Assembly (NCBI RefSeq): GCF_958298935.1
Contig: NC_084935.1
Span: 10,970,501-11,034,500, forward strand
From: Phragmites australis
Taxonomy: Eukaryota; Streptophyta; Magnoliopsida; Poales; Poaceae
Length of the DNA: 64,000 nt
Direction of reading: 5' to 3'
The notes under the pieces are model-generated. The model ran no database searches. It was not told the origin of the DNA and was given only the letters and a program-made list of their open reading frames with translations. The position numbers and the translations under genes were made by a program. Below, one piece after another: positions 47,770 through 58,796 of this stretch; position 1 is the stretch's first letter, and every line of letters starts with the position of its first letter.

Positions 47770-49586
47770 ATGATTAGACTTACTGAGAAGTGTGTTCCAT
47801 TTGTATGGACTGATGAATATGAGATAAATTTCCAAACTTTGAAGAATAAGTCAGTGAACGCTCCTTTTCTGGCTTTGCCCGAGAGTGGCAAGCGTTTCGC
47901 AGTCTACACCGATATTGTCCGAATTGGACTTGACTGTGTGCTTATGCAAGGAGATCAAATAATTGCATATACTTCCAGACAATTGAAAACTCATGAACAG
48001 AATTATCCCACTCATGATTTAGAATTGGCTGTAGTGGTTTTTGCCTTGAAGAGTTGGGGGCATTACCTGTATGGTGAGTCATATGATATTTTCACGGATC
48101 ATAAGAGTCTCAAGTATATTTTCACTCAGAGAGATCTGAATTTGAGACAACGAAGATGGTTAGAATTAATCGAAGACTATGATCTGACGATTCAGTATCA
48201 TCCCAGAAAGGCAAATGTGGTAGCTGACGCCCTTAGTAGAACAGGTGTACCTAAAGCAATAATGTCTTTATATTCAGACTTGGATCGGATGGGGATATCT
48301 TATGTTTTGCTGGCACTGTGCAGATAGAAACTCAAATGATCATCCAATCTGCTATACCTGAACGTGTACGTGAAGCTCAACAGCATGATCGTCTTCTTTT
48401 AGAAGTTCGAAAGAGGACTTCGATGAAAAAAATTCAAAGGAATTTACCATTGATGAGAATGGTGCAATACGCTCTAGAGGACGTCTCTGTGTACCACAGA
48501 AGGCAGATGTGAAAATGGATATATTGAGAAAAGCTCACCGGACTCCTTATACAATTCATCCGGGGGGAACCAAAATGTATCGAGATCTAAAGCAAAATTT
48601 TCGGTGGAAAAGGATGAAAGTGGATATTGCTAAGTATGTTGCGGCTTGTGGTTTCTGCCAACAGGTAAAGGTTGAGCATAAAAGACCTGCGGGATTAATG
48701 CAATCCTTAGAAATTCCAGAATGAAAATAGGAACATATCACTATGGACTTTGTTGTTGGGTTGCCTCGTTCACCTCGAGGCAGAGATGCTATTTGGGTTG
48801 TCGTGGATAGGCTTACAAAAATCTACACATTTCATTCCAATGAAGACAACCAGTTCGGCACATGATTTGGCTCCCTTGTATATCAGGGAAATAGTGAGGT
48901 TGCATGGTGTGCCAAATTCGATCATTTTAGATCGGGATTCCAAATTTGTATCCCAGTTTTAGCAGAATTTGCTTATAATAATAGCTATCAAGCAAGTATT
49001 TGGATGGCTCCTTTTGAGACCTTATATGACCGAAGGTGTGTTTTCCCTTTGTGTTGGGATTTTGTTGGAGAGATCACTTCTTGGTCCGGATATGGTTCAG
49101 CAAACATCAGAAAAGGTGCACCAAATATGTCAGAACATGTTGGCTGCTCAAAGTCGACAGAAGAGCTATGCAGATATCCGGAGACGAGACCTTGAATTTT
49201 CAATTGGTGACTATATTCTTCTCAGAGTGTCGCCAACCAAAAGTGTTGTACGTTTTGGTATCTCTGGGAAGCTTAACCCGAGATACATTGGTCCTTTTCT
49301 AATCACAGACCGAGTAGGCAGTTTGGAATACCATCTTGAGTTACCAGACTCAATGAGTGGAGTACATAATGTCTTCCATGTTTCTATGCTAAGAAAATAT
49401 CTGACAGACCCGGAGCATAAAGTTGATGTGGAATCAATCACGATAGAGAAAGATCTGACCGTAAAGTACCACCCGGTACGTATCCTGGATTCCTCAGAGC
49501 GAGTTACGAGGAGGAGGACTATCAAGTTTGTGAGAGTCCTTTGGACAAATCAAACAGAACGAGAAGCAACTTGGAAACTCGAATAA
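47770..49586 (+). pseudogene. Internal region A pol remnant: RT/RNase H and integrase
   Basis: Frame 47770-48327 carries the RT connection and RNase H ([72 protein letters not shown]). Frame 48509-48724 has the integrase zinc-binding HHCC motif (HRTPYTIHPGG to CGFCQQVK). Pieces at 48750-48962 (THFIPM, IREIVRLHGVP, ILDRDSKF) and 48969-49586 (integrase core end, then GPF and HNVFHVSMLRKYL) complete it. The last part (VRILDSSERVTRRR, EATWKLE) resembles the chromodomain-like tail of chromoviruses. Stops and frameshifts separate the pieces. Confidence 0.88.
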
Positions 49587-49716
49587 CAAATGCGCAAGGA
49601 GTATCCTGAGCTCTTTGAGACTGGTGAGTCATAAGTTTTGAAATATTTTACCTCTGTTCCATAGTTGCCATGGAAGCGGTAGAATTCGGGGACGAATTCC
49701 TTTAAGGGGGGAAGAA

Positions 49717-51888
49717 TGTAATACCGAATTTTTGGAGAAAAAATAAAAAGAGATTTGACCAAAAATTTTACTTTTTGATCCGTTGCCTGTATGGACGATC
49801 GGAGACCGCGGTTGCGTTCATCTCGTCGAGACGAACCCATTTTGCTATTCATATGTCTGTTCCGGGCATTTTGTAACCCGTAGCAAGCCCAATAAATCTA
49901 GACCGTTCGTTGTTTTGAAAAAAAAAATAAAAAAAAGAGAGAGATAAGTACTGGATGGATCGGTCCTCAACCCGATCCATCCAGACTCTTCAGTGCTCGT
50001 GCTTCGCGTCTTTCTCTCGCGTGTCTCTCTCTCTCACACACTCTCTCTCTCCATCGCTGCTGTGCGCTGCTGTCCGCTGCGCCGGCCGTCGCCGCCAGAG
50101 CGTCGCGCCGCCGTGCGCTCGCGTTGCTGCCGCGCTGTCGTCCGCCGCGCCGGCCGTCGCTGCCAGAGCTAGCGTCGCGCCGTCGTGCGCCTGCGCGCCG
50201 CTGCCGCGTGCGCCGCGCCGCCGTGCGCGCTGCCGCCACCTGCTCTGTGCTGGCCGCCGTGAAGAAGCAAGCAGCAGCCAGCACCGAAGAAGCAAGCAAG
50301 CTGCCGGCAGAGCAAAGAAGCCAGGAAGAAAAAGGAGAAAAGAAAAGGAAAGAGGAAAAAAAAGAAGAAGAAAGAAAGGAAAAAAAAAAAAGGGAAAAAA
50401 AGAAGGAAAAGGGAAAAGTTGGAAATTTCGGAATTTCGTCGGATCGTCGTCAATCTTTCGAAGGCGATTTCTCGGTAATTTCTGGACGTTTGCGGTTGAA
50501 TTAAATCAAATCAATCAATTCCTGTCGTATTATTTCATGTGATCAATAGTCTGTTTCGTTTCGATAATCATTATTGATTCGAAGATACGATATCCGAGTC
50601 GAAGTATTTATTTCGATCATCAGAGCGAAGTCTAATTAGTGAGATTTTGGTTCGACTCTGAATTGGAAATAGAGTATCATTTCTTGTGATACAGTTCTCT
50701 ATTCAGTTGTCCGGAATATAGGCGAAGACGCGACGTTTTCAAGCGTAGAATTGACGCTTCATATTTTATGTGTTTTAAATGTGTTTTAGTTCTAATAGTA
50801 TGCCTGTACAGATGGTACTATTTTCGGACGTTCTTGATCGAATTTTCTTCATCGTCGGTAAAGGCAAGTGAATGTATTGTATGACTATGCTTTAACCTAA
50901 TATTGGGTTGCCTACATTCTTTAATTACAGTGCATTCATCTAATCTGAATGACTGATTCTGGACTGAGTACTATGTTGTTTACGTTTCCAGAAGTTTACT
51001 CGATGATTGATTTATGAAGTGCAGTAGGCATAATATGCCATTCTGCAGTTGTTCATTAGTGTTGTATGCGATGTTTTTTTTTGAAGTCTCAAGCATATTC
51101 CGGAAGTTATGTTGGTTATGCTTGAAGCACGTCATACATATATGTCTCATGCATTGGAAGTTTGTCGTCGTCTTCTGGCCGCGACCGTACCGGTACAGTA
51201 CCGTATGTCACCCGAGAAGGGGTACGGTGCACACCCTTACGTTACCCGAGGAGGGGTAAGGGTGAGAAGAGCATGTCATGTGCATGGTTATGTCTTCTTG
51301 TGAAATTCAATGAATTATTCATATCAAATCTTATTTCCTTTAATTAGCATGTATATAGATATATATGCGGCTCTGAAGGCTTATACCAACCGAATGTTAA
51401 AATGTTTAATGTTATCGTTGGATTTGCTTAGTCATAACTGTTTCTCCTGGTGTTGGCGGTCTGTTTCATTACTAGTTTCTATTTAGAATTGTTAGCATAT
51501 TCAACTGTGGCTAAATAGCTTTTTGTTAAAGTACCTTTCACTTGCTGAGATTTTCGAATCTCACCCGTGTTTTTTTTACAGGTATGTTTAGATGTTGACG
51601 TGCATTTTGGGGATGGATCTCGGTAGCTGCACACACTAACTTATCACGATGTCGATAGCTCAACCGGTGTATACAAGTGGTGTGTCTGATGGTCCGTCGT
51701 TTGTTTTTGTTTATGTTGTGGTACGACGCTGGTAGCGTCGTGGTGGACTCTATATATATGCTGGTTATATCTGTTTCTGCCTGCCTGTGATATTTCTTTT
51801 GGTCAGTTATACCTCTCTATAGAGGAAATACTGCCAAAATTTCCTTTTTTATATATAAATAGGCTTGGTTGTAAAGTAGGGTGTTACA
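49717..51888 (+). repeat. Gypsy LTR 2 (shared middle LTR)
   Basis: 2172 bp, preceded by a polypurine tract and followed by a primer-binding site, so it serves as 3' LTR of the first unit and 5' LTR of the second. It carries the hairpin at 49951-49984 and matches LTR 3 by eye, including the variable purine tract. Confidence 0.93.
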
Positions 51889-54530
51889 GCTTGGTATCAG
51901 AGCCTAGGCTTTAGATCCTAGGTAATTGAATGATAAACCTGACACACTTGCACAAATAGGATGGGTATGGGATGCATTGCATTGCATACGTCTTGTTTAT
52001 CTTTGTTCGCTTATGTTCACTATCTCAGATAAGTACTATTGAAGTTACTTGTTTGATTATCCATATATTCTTTAGTGTTTTATCATTGATCTATATTGTT
52101 AAGTTGTTGGAGTCAGTTCTGTTGGAAGGGTGAAATAGTCAGGGCGTTAAAATGGTTACCTTGGTCATTAGAACCTGAGAAGCTTCAGAGGATCAATAGC
52201 ATATTTTTTTTATATGGCACTGCAGATGGGTTAAGTGGAGGGCCCCCATGATGCCTTTTCTGCATTGCCAGGTGAGGTTGACCAAGAGTTAGGTTTGCGA
52301 TCCAACTATCCACATACAGACCGAATGTTTTGGGTACGAGATGGACTGGCCCCCATATCGTTGACCCTAACTATTCGTTCTTGGAATGTCGGAGAAATGG
52401 ATCGATGTGTGCCTTACCATAGAAGATAAGGTGATAATGTTTTCAACCTAAACATCAGAATGGTGTAGGAATTTCTTTTCCCATGGAGTCGGGGTGATCT
52501 TTTTGTCGATTGTGTGAAGATGTGTTGATAGCGAGATCCTAATAGGGTTCTGGGAGTTTTTTTTTCTAATCTTTTGCTAGACTTGTACCCTAGTTGTTGA
52601 TGTTATGAGGGTTAGTTAACACCTCGTGTTTAAGTTGAAATGTTTACATATCTTATGTGTCAGTTTCTTTAATATCTGAGAATAATTTTTTGTGGTTGGA
52701 ATATCTATGCATGTTTTGAAATGATTATTTGAGGTAGTTATTTTGGTTAAGTTAGCCTTTGTGGAATAGTCCACTGGCTATGGGAGTTGGAGATATCGAT
52801 TGCGTTGATACAACTGATTTGTATCGAAGTGATGTTAATGGAGCGACACCTTCCTTAAGGATGCATCAGTTGTTTCAAACCTGTTTTGTGAGGTTTCACA
52901 ATTGAAATACCTAAGGTTGACCCTTGTGGGGCTGAGGTAGAGATTTTGGTTGAATCGTGTTATGTTTCTGATATCGCTTAGCTAAACCTGTCATCTTTGA
53001 CATGGGGATTCGTTTGCTTTGAAGCTTGAAGCTAAGAATATACTTGGGTTATAGGAGAATTGGCGTTATGAAGGGTTTGTTGAATAGTCTATGACCTATA
53101 ACATCATGATAGGATGCTATATTGGCTTGTCACCATTGGAGCATTATTAATTGAACCTGGTGAGCTTTGCTCGTTGAGTGAATATTGAAATTTAAGGTCG
53201 CCTGAACTTTTCCTGACCTAATAACCGAAGGTGTTGTTAGGGCTTGTCGTGGTGTTTTATCGACAGATTTTTAACATGATCCGTTCTAGAACTTTGTTTC
53301 TTGTTGGCTCTTGTTGAGTGAATGAAGTTAAAGAAGTAATTGACTAGTTTCTGACTTGAAAGTTTTGAATTTCTGTTGGTGACCCAGTTTTCTCTAAGAA
53401 TGGAGATTTGACTGAGAGTTGCCTGAGTGGGTTTATATACTGGAAGTTTGCCTCTATTGGGAGTAAGTCTATCTAAACCCTGGTTCAAGGGAAGAGAGTT
53501 GTAAAAGTGGAGTTCATTCCGGAATTTAAGTGCTGAGATTAGAGTTATGTTTGGGAGCTAAGGGTTGCTTCCCTGTTTAAAGGAGTGTTGTGAAAGAGGA
53601 TGAACCGTTGGGGTGTATCTTTGTAGTTTGTTTGCTGTTTAGGAGAGGGTATGCCTTCTAAGGACCCGGAGAGAAGCATTGTATGCTAACGCTCAACCCG
53701 TTGATGGTAAATTGGTGTTGCAAATGGTGCTTGCTAAACTAAATTCGCAAAATAATTAAATTGGAGTTGGATTAACAGGGTTGAGTTTGCAGAAGTCATA
53801 TTTTCAACCCTCTCCATGAGCCTTCCGCAGTGATCATCCTGTCGGTTAGATTAACCGATGTCTTTGCAACTTTTGAGGAGGATGTGTTTTGCATGCAATT
53901 TTACTTTGAAGAATTTGTGGCGTGGTTACCAATAGTATGACTGTCCTAGGAATGTGAGCAAGATGTGAAGTTCTTTAGTATGCCAGTTTGGCATGTTTCT
54001 GAATGTACCGATCAACACAGCTTACCTATTGGTGCAATTACCTTTGGATGGAAGTGTTTTGGTATTCAAGATGGAAAGTGCAAGTCTAAACTTGTACCAT
54101 GAAGGACAAGTCGTTAGATGTTTTGGAAGGATTGAATTAGGCAAGTGGTTGTAATCTCCTGATCACCCTTTCTAGACTTGGTGATATATCGGGATGAGAA
54201 TGACCAACTAGAGGTTTATATTCCTATTGGGGGTTTCGACCCGAGTTTGTGGAGTTAGCCAAACAATATTTTTGATGTGCTTGCATCCACCAAAAAGGAT
54301 GTTTCTAGGCAACTAATGCCTTGGTATTAGAACTAGTCGAAGAGAGTGTCTCATAATTGGCTGGTATAGTATTAACAGAAATGTTGTGTGTTCTTGGATT
54401 CATTTTCCCTTCTAAGAGTGAGAAGGCAACGAAATGGTAAAGTTCATCCAATGTAATAGAGATTCGGAGTTTTCTTGGATTCGCTGGCCATTACTGACAT
54501 TTTATACAAGGTTCTTCCTTTATTGCAAAG
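51889..54530 (+). pseudogene. Internal region B, 5' part (copy of region A)
   Basis: Reads the same as 45125-47766 by eye, at an offset of 6764 bp, including the primer-binding site, the short frame (here 52235-52429) and the stops. No gag or protease frame survives. Confidence 0.6.
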
Positions 54531-54533
54531 CCT

Positions 54534-56350
54534 ATGATTAGACTTACTGAGAAGTGTGTTCCATTTGTATGGACTGATGAATATGAGATAAATTTCCAAA
54601 CTTTGAAGAATAAGTCAGTGAACGCTCCTTTTCTGGCTTTGCCCGAGAGTGGCAAGCGTTTCGCAGTCTACACCGATATTGTCCGAATTGGACTTGACTG
54701 TGTGCTTATGCAAGGAGATCAAATAATTGCATATACTTCCAGACAATTGAAAACTCATGAACAGAATTATCCCACTCATGATTTAGAATTGGCTGTAGTG
54801 GTTTTTGCCTTGAAGAGTTGGGGGCATTACCTGTATGGTGAGTCATATGATATTTTCACGGATCATAAGAGTCTCAAGTATATTTTCACTCAGAGAGATC
54901 TGAATTTGAGACAACGAAGATGGTTAGAATTAATCGAAGACTATGATCTGACGATTCAGTATCATCCCAGAAAGGCAAATGTGGTAGCTGACGCCCTTAG
55001 TAGAACAGGTGTACCTAAAGCAATAATGTCTTTATATTCAGACTTGGATCGGATGGGGATATCTTATGTTTTGCTGGCACTGTGCAGATAGAAACTCAAA
55101 TGATCATCCAATCTGCTATACCTGAACGTGTACGTGAAGCTCAACAGCATGATCGTCTTCTTTTAGAAGTTCGAAAGAGGACTTCGATGAAAAAAATTCA
55201 AAGGAATTTACCATTGATGAGAATGGTGCAATACGCTCTAGAGGACGTCTCTGTGTACCACAGAAGGCAGATGTGAAAATGGATATATTGAGAAAAGCTC
55301 ACCGGACTCCTTATACAATTCATCCGGGGGGAACCAAAATGTATCGAGATCTAAAGCAAAATTTTCGGTGGAAAAGGATGAAAGTGGATATTGCTAAGTA
55401 TGTTGCGGCTTGTGGTTTCTGCCAACAGGTAAAGGTTGAGCATAAAAGACCTGCGGGATTAATGCAATCCTTAGAAATTCCAGAATGAAAATAGGAACAT
55501 ATCACTATGGACTTTGTTGTTGGGTTGCCTCGTTCACCTCGAGGCAGAGATGCTATTTGGGTTGTCGTGGATAGGCTTACAAAAATCTACACATTTCATT
55601 CCAATGAAGACAACCAGTTCGGCACATGATTTGGCTCCCTTGTATATCAGGGAAATAGTGAGGTTGCATGGTGTGCCAAATTCGATCATTTTAGATCGGG
55701 ATTCCAAATTTGTATCCCAGTTTTAGCAGAATTTGCTTATAATAATAGCTATCAAGCAAGTATTTGGATGGCTCCTTTTGAGACCTTATATGACCGAAGG
55801 TGTGTTTTCCCTTTGTGTTGGGATTTTGTTGGAGAGATCACTTCTTGGTCCGGATATGGTTCAGCAAACATCAGAAAAGGTGCACCAAATATGTCAGAAC
55901 ATGTTGGCTGCTCAAAGTCGACAGAAGAGCTATGCAGATATCCGGAGACGAGACCTTGAATTTTCAATTGGTGACTATATTCTTCTCAGAGTGTCGCCAA
56001 CCAAAAGTGTTGTACGTTTTGGTATCTCTGGGAAGCTTAACCCGAGATACATTGGTCCTTTTCTAATCACAGACCGAGTAGGCAGTTTGGAATACCATCT
56101 TGAGTTACCAGACTCAATGAGTGGAGTACATAATGTCTTCCATGTTTCTATGCTAAGAAAATATCTGACAGACCCGGAGCATAAAGTTGATGTGGAATCA
56201 ATCACGATAGAGAAAGATCTGACCGTAAAGTACCACCCGGTACGTATCCTGGATTCCTCAGAGCGAGTTACGAGGAGGAGGACTATCAAGTTTGTGAGAG
56301 TCCTTTGGACAAATCAAACAGAACGAGAAGCAACTTGGAAACTCGAATAA
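54534..56350 (+). pseudogene. Internal region B pol remnant: RT/RNase H and integrase
   Basis: Same four broken frames as copy A at an offset of 6764 bp (54534-55091, 55273-55488, 55514-55726, 55733-56350) with identical translations. Every stop and frameshift seen in copy A is repeated here. Confidence 0.88.
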
Positions 56351-56480
56351 CAAATGCGCAAGGAGTATCCTGAGCTCTTTGAGACTGGTGAGTCATAAGT
56401 TTTGAAATATTTTACCTCTGTTCCATAGTTGCCATGGAAGCGGTAGAATTCGGGGACGAATTCCTTTAAGGGGGGAAGAA

Positions 56481-58652
56481 TGTAATACCGAATTTTTGGA
56501 GAAAAAATAAAAAGAGATTTGACCAAAAATTTTACTTTTTGATCCGTTGCCTGTATGGACGATCGGAGACCGCGGTTGCGTTCATCTCGTCGAGACGAAC
56601 CCATTTTGCTATTCATATGTCTGTTCCGGGCATTTTGTAACCCGTAGCAAGCCCAATAAATCTAGACCGTTCGTTGTTTTGAAAAAAAAAATAAAAAAAA
56701 GAGAGAGATAAGTACTGGATGGATCGGTCCTCAACCCGATCCATCCAGACTCTTCAGTGCTCGTGCTTCGCGTCTTTCTCTCGCGTGTCTCTCTCTCTCA
56801 CACACTCTCTCTCTCCATCGCTGCTGTGCGCTGCTGTCCGCTGCGCCGGCCGTCGCCGCCAGAGCGTCGCGCCGCCGTGCGCTCGCGTTGCTGCCGCGCT
56901 GTCGTCCGCCGCGCCGGCCGTCGCTGCCAGAGCTAGCGTCGCGCCGTCGTGCGCCTGCGCGCCGCTGCCGCGTGCGCCGCGCCGCCGTGCGCGCTGCCGC
57001 CACCTGCTCTGTGCTGGCCGCCGTGAAGAAGCAAGCAGCAGCCAGCACCGAAGAAGCAAGCAAGCTGCCGGCAGAGCAAAGAAGCCAGGAAGAAAAAGGA
57101 GAAAAGAAAAGGAAAGAGGAAAAAAAAGAAGAAGAAAGAAAGGAAAAAAAAAAAAGGGAAAAAAAGAAGGAAAAGGGAAAAGTTGGAAATTTCGGAATTT
57201 CGTCGGATCGTCGTCAATCTTTCGAAGGCGATTTCTCGGTAATTTCTGGACGTTTGCGGTTGAATTAAATCAAATCAATCAATTCCTGTCGTATTATTTC
57301 ATGTGATCAATAGTCTGTTTCGTTTCGATAATCATTATTGATTCGAAGATACGATATCCGAGTCGAAGTATTTATTTCGATCATCAGAGCGAAGTCTAAT
57401 TAGTGAGATTTTGGTTCGACTCTGAATTGGAAATAGAGTATCATTTCTTGTGATACAGTTCTCTATTCAGTTGTCCGGAATATAGGCGAAGACGCGACGT
57501 TTTCAAGCGTAGAATTGACGCTTCATATTTTATGTGTTTTAAATGTGTTTTAGTTCTAATAGTATGCCTGTACAGATGGTACTATTTTCGGACGTTCTTG
57601 ATCGAATTTTCTTCATCGTCGGTAAAGGCAAGTGAATGTATTGTATGACTATGCTTTAACCTAATATTGGGTTGCCTACATTCTTTAATTACAGTGCATT
57701 CATCTAATCTGAATGACTGATTCTGGACTGAGTACTATGTTGTTTACGTTTCCAGAAGTTTACTCGATGATTGATTTATGAAGTGCAGTAGGCATAATAT
57801 GCCATTCTGCAGTTGTTCATTAGTGTTGTATGCGATGTTTTTTTTTGAAGTCTCAAGCATATTCCGGAAGTTATGTTGGTTATGCTTGAAGCACGTCATA
57901 CATATATGTCTCATGCATTGGAAGTTTGTCGTCGTCTTCTGGCCGCGACCGTACCGGTACAGTACCGTATGTCACCCGAGAAGGGGTACGGTGCACACCC
58001 TTACGTTACCCGAGGAGGGGTAAGGGTGAGAAGAGCATGTCATGTGCATGGTTATGTCTTCTTGTGAAATTCAATGAATTATTCATATCAAATCTTATTT
58101 CCTTTAATTAGCATGTATATAGATATATATGCGGCTCTGAAGGCTTATACCAACCGAATGTTAAAATGTTTAATGTTATCGTTGGATTTGCTTAGTCATA
58201 ACTGTTTCTCCTGGTGTTGGCGGTCTGTTTCATTACTAGTTTCTATTTAGAATTGTTAGCATATTCAACTGTGGCTAAATAGCTTTTTGTTAAAGTACCT
58301 TTCACTTGCTGAGATTTTCGAATCTCACCCGTGTTTTTTTTACAGGTATGTTTAGATGTTGACGTGCATTTTGGGGATGGATCTCGGTAGCTGCACACAC
58401 TAACTTATCACGATGTCGATAGCTCAACCGGTGTATACAAGTGGTGTGTCTGATGGTCCGTCGTTTGTTTTTGTTTATGTTGTGGTACGACGCTGGTAGC
58501 GTCGTGGTGGACTCTATATATATGCTGGTTATATCTGTTTCTGCCTGCCTGTGATATTTCTTTTGGTCAGTTATACCTCTCTATAGAGGAAATACTGCCA
58601 AAATTTCCTTTTTTATATATAAATAGGCTTGGTTGTAAAGTAGGGTGTTACA
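56481..58652 (+). repeat. Gypsy LTR 3, next to the FRS gene
   Basis: 2172 bp. Ends 144 bp upstream of the FRS start codon, on the same strand. TATA-like stretches lie at about 58514-58522 and 58614-58626. A splice-acceptor-like CAG occurs at 58772 between the LTR and the FRS start. It could supply promoter or 5'-UTR sequence to that gene. Confidence 0.93.
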
Positions 58653-58796
58653 GTTTGGCTCGGTTTTCATACCGTTAGCAGGTTTAGCGACAATGTACAC
58701 CAAGTGCTGCAGCTTTCCTGATCATGCTTCTGTTATCTATACAAAGTTTATGATACGGTCACTCTATTTTCAGGCTAACTTGAAAATTTGGGACCA

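Larger units (their letters stand above)
42948..58657 (+). mobile_element. Tandem Ty3/gypsy array: LTR-internal-LTR-internal-LTR
   Basis: Three 2172-bp LTRs (42953-45124, 49717-51888, 56481-58652) alternate with two internal regions (45125-49716 and 51889-56480) at an exact period of 6764 bp. The LTRs begin TGTAATACCG and end GGTGTTACA. The whole array is flanked by GTTTG (42948-42952 and 58653-58657), a single target-site duplication. Primer-binding sites (CTTGGTATCAGAGCC) follow the first two LTRs, and polypurine tracts (AAGGGGGGAAGAA) precede the last two. Because only one duplication exists, the array arose from one insertion that was later duplicated. Confidence 0.95.

Noticed and set aside
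42953..58652. Two independent gypsy insertions side by side
   Set aside because: No target-site duplication exists between the units, the middle LTR is shared and only one GTTTG pair flanks the array.
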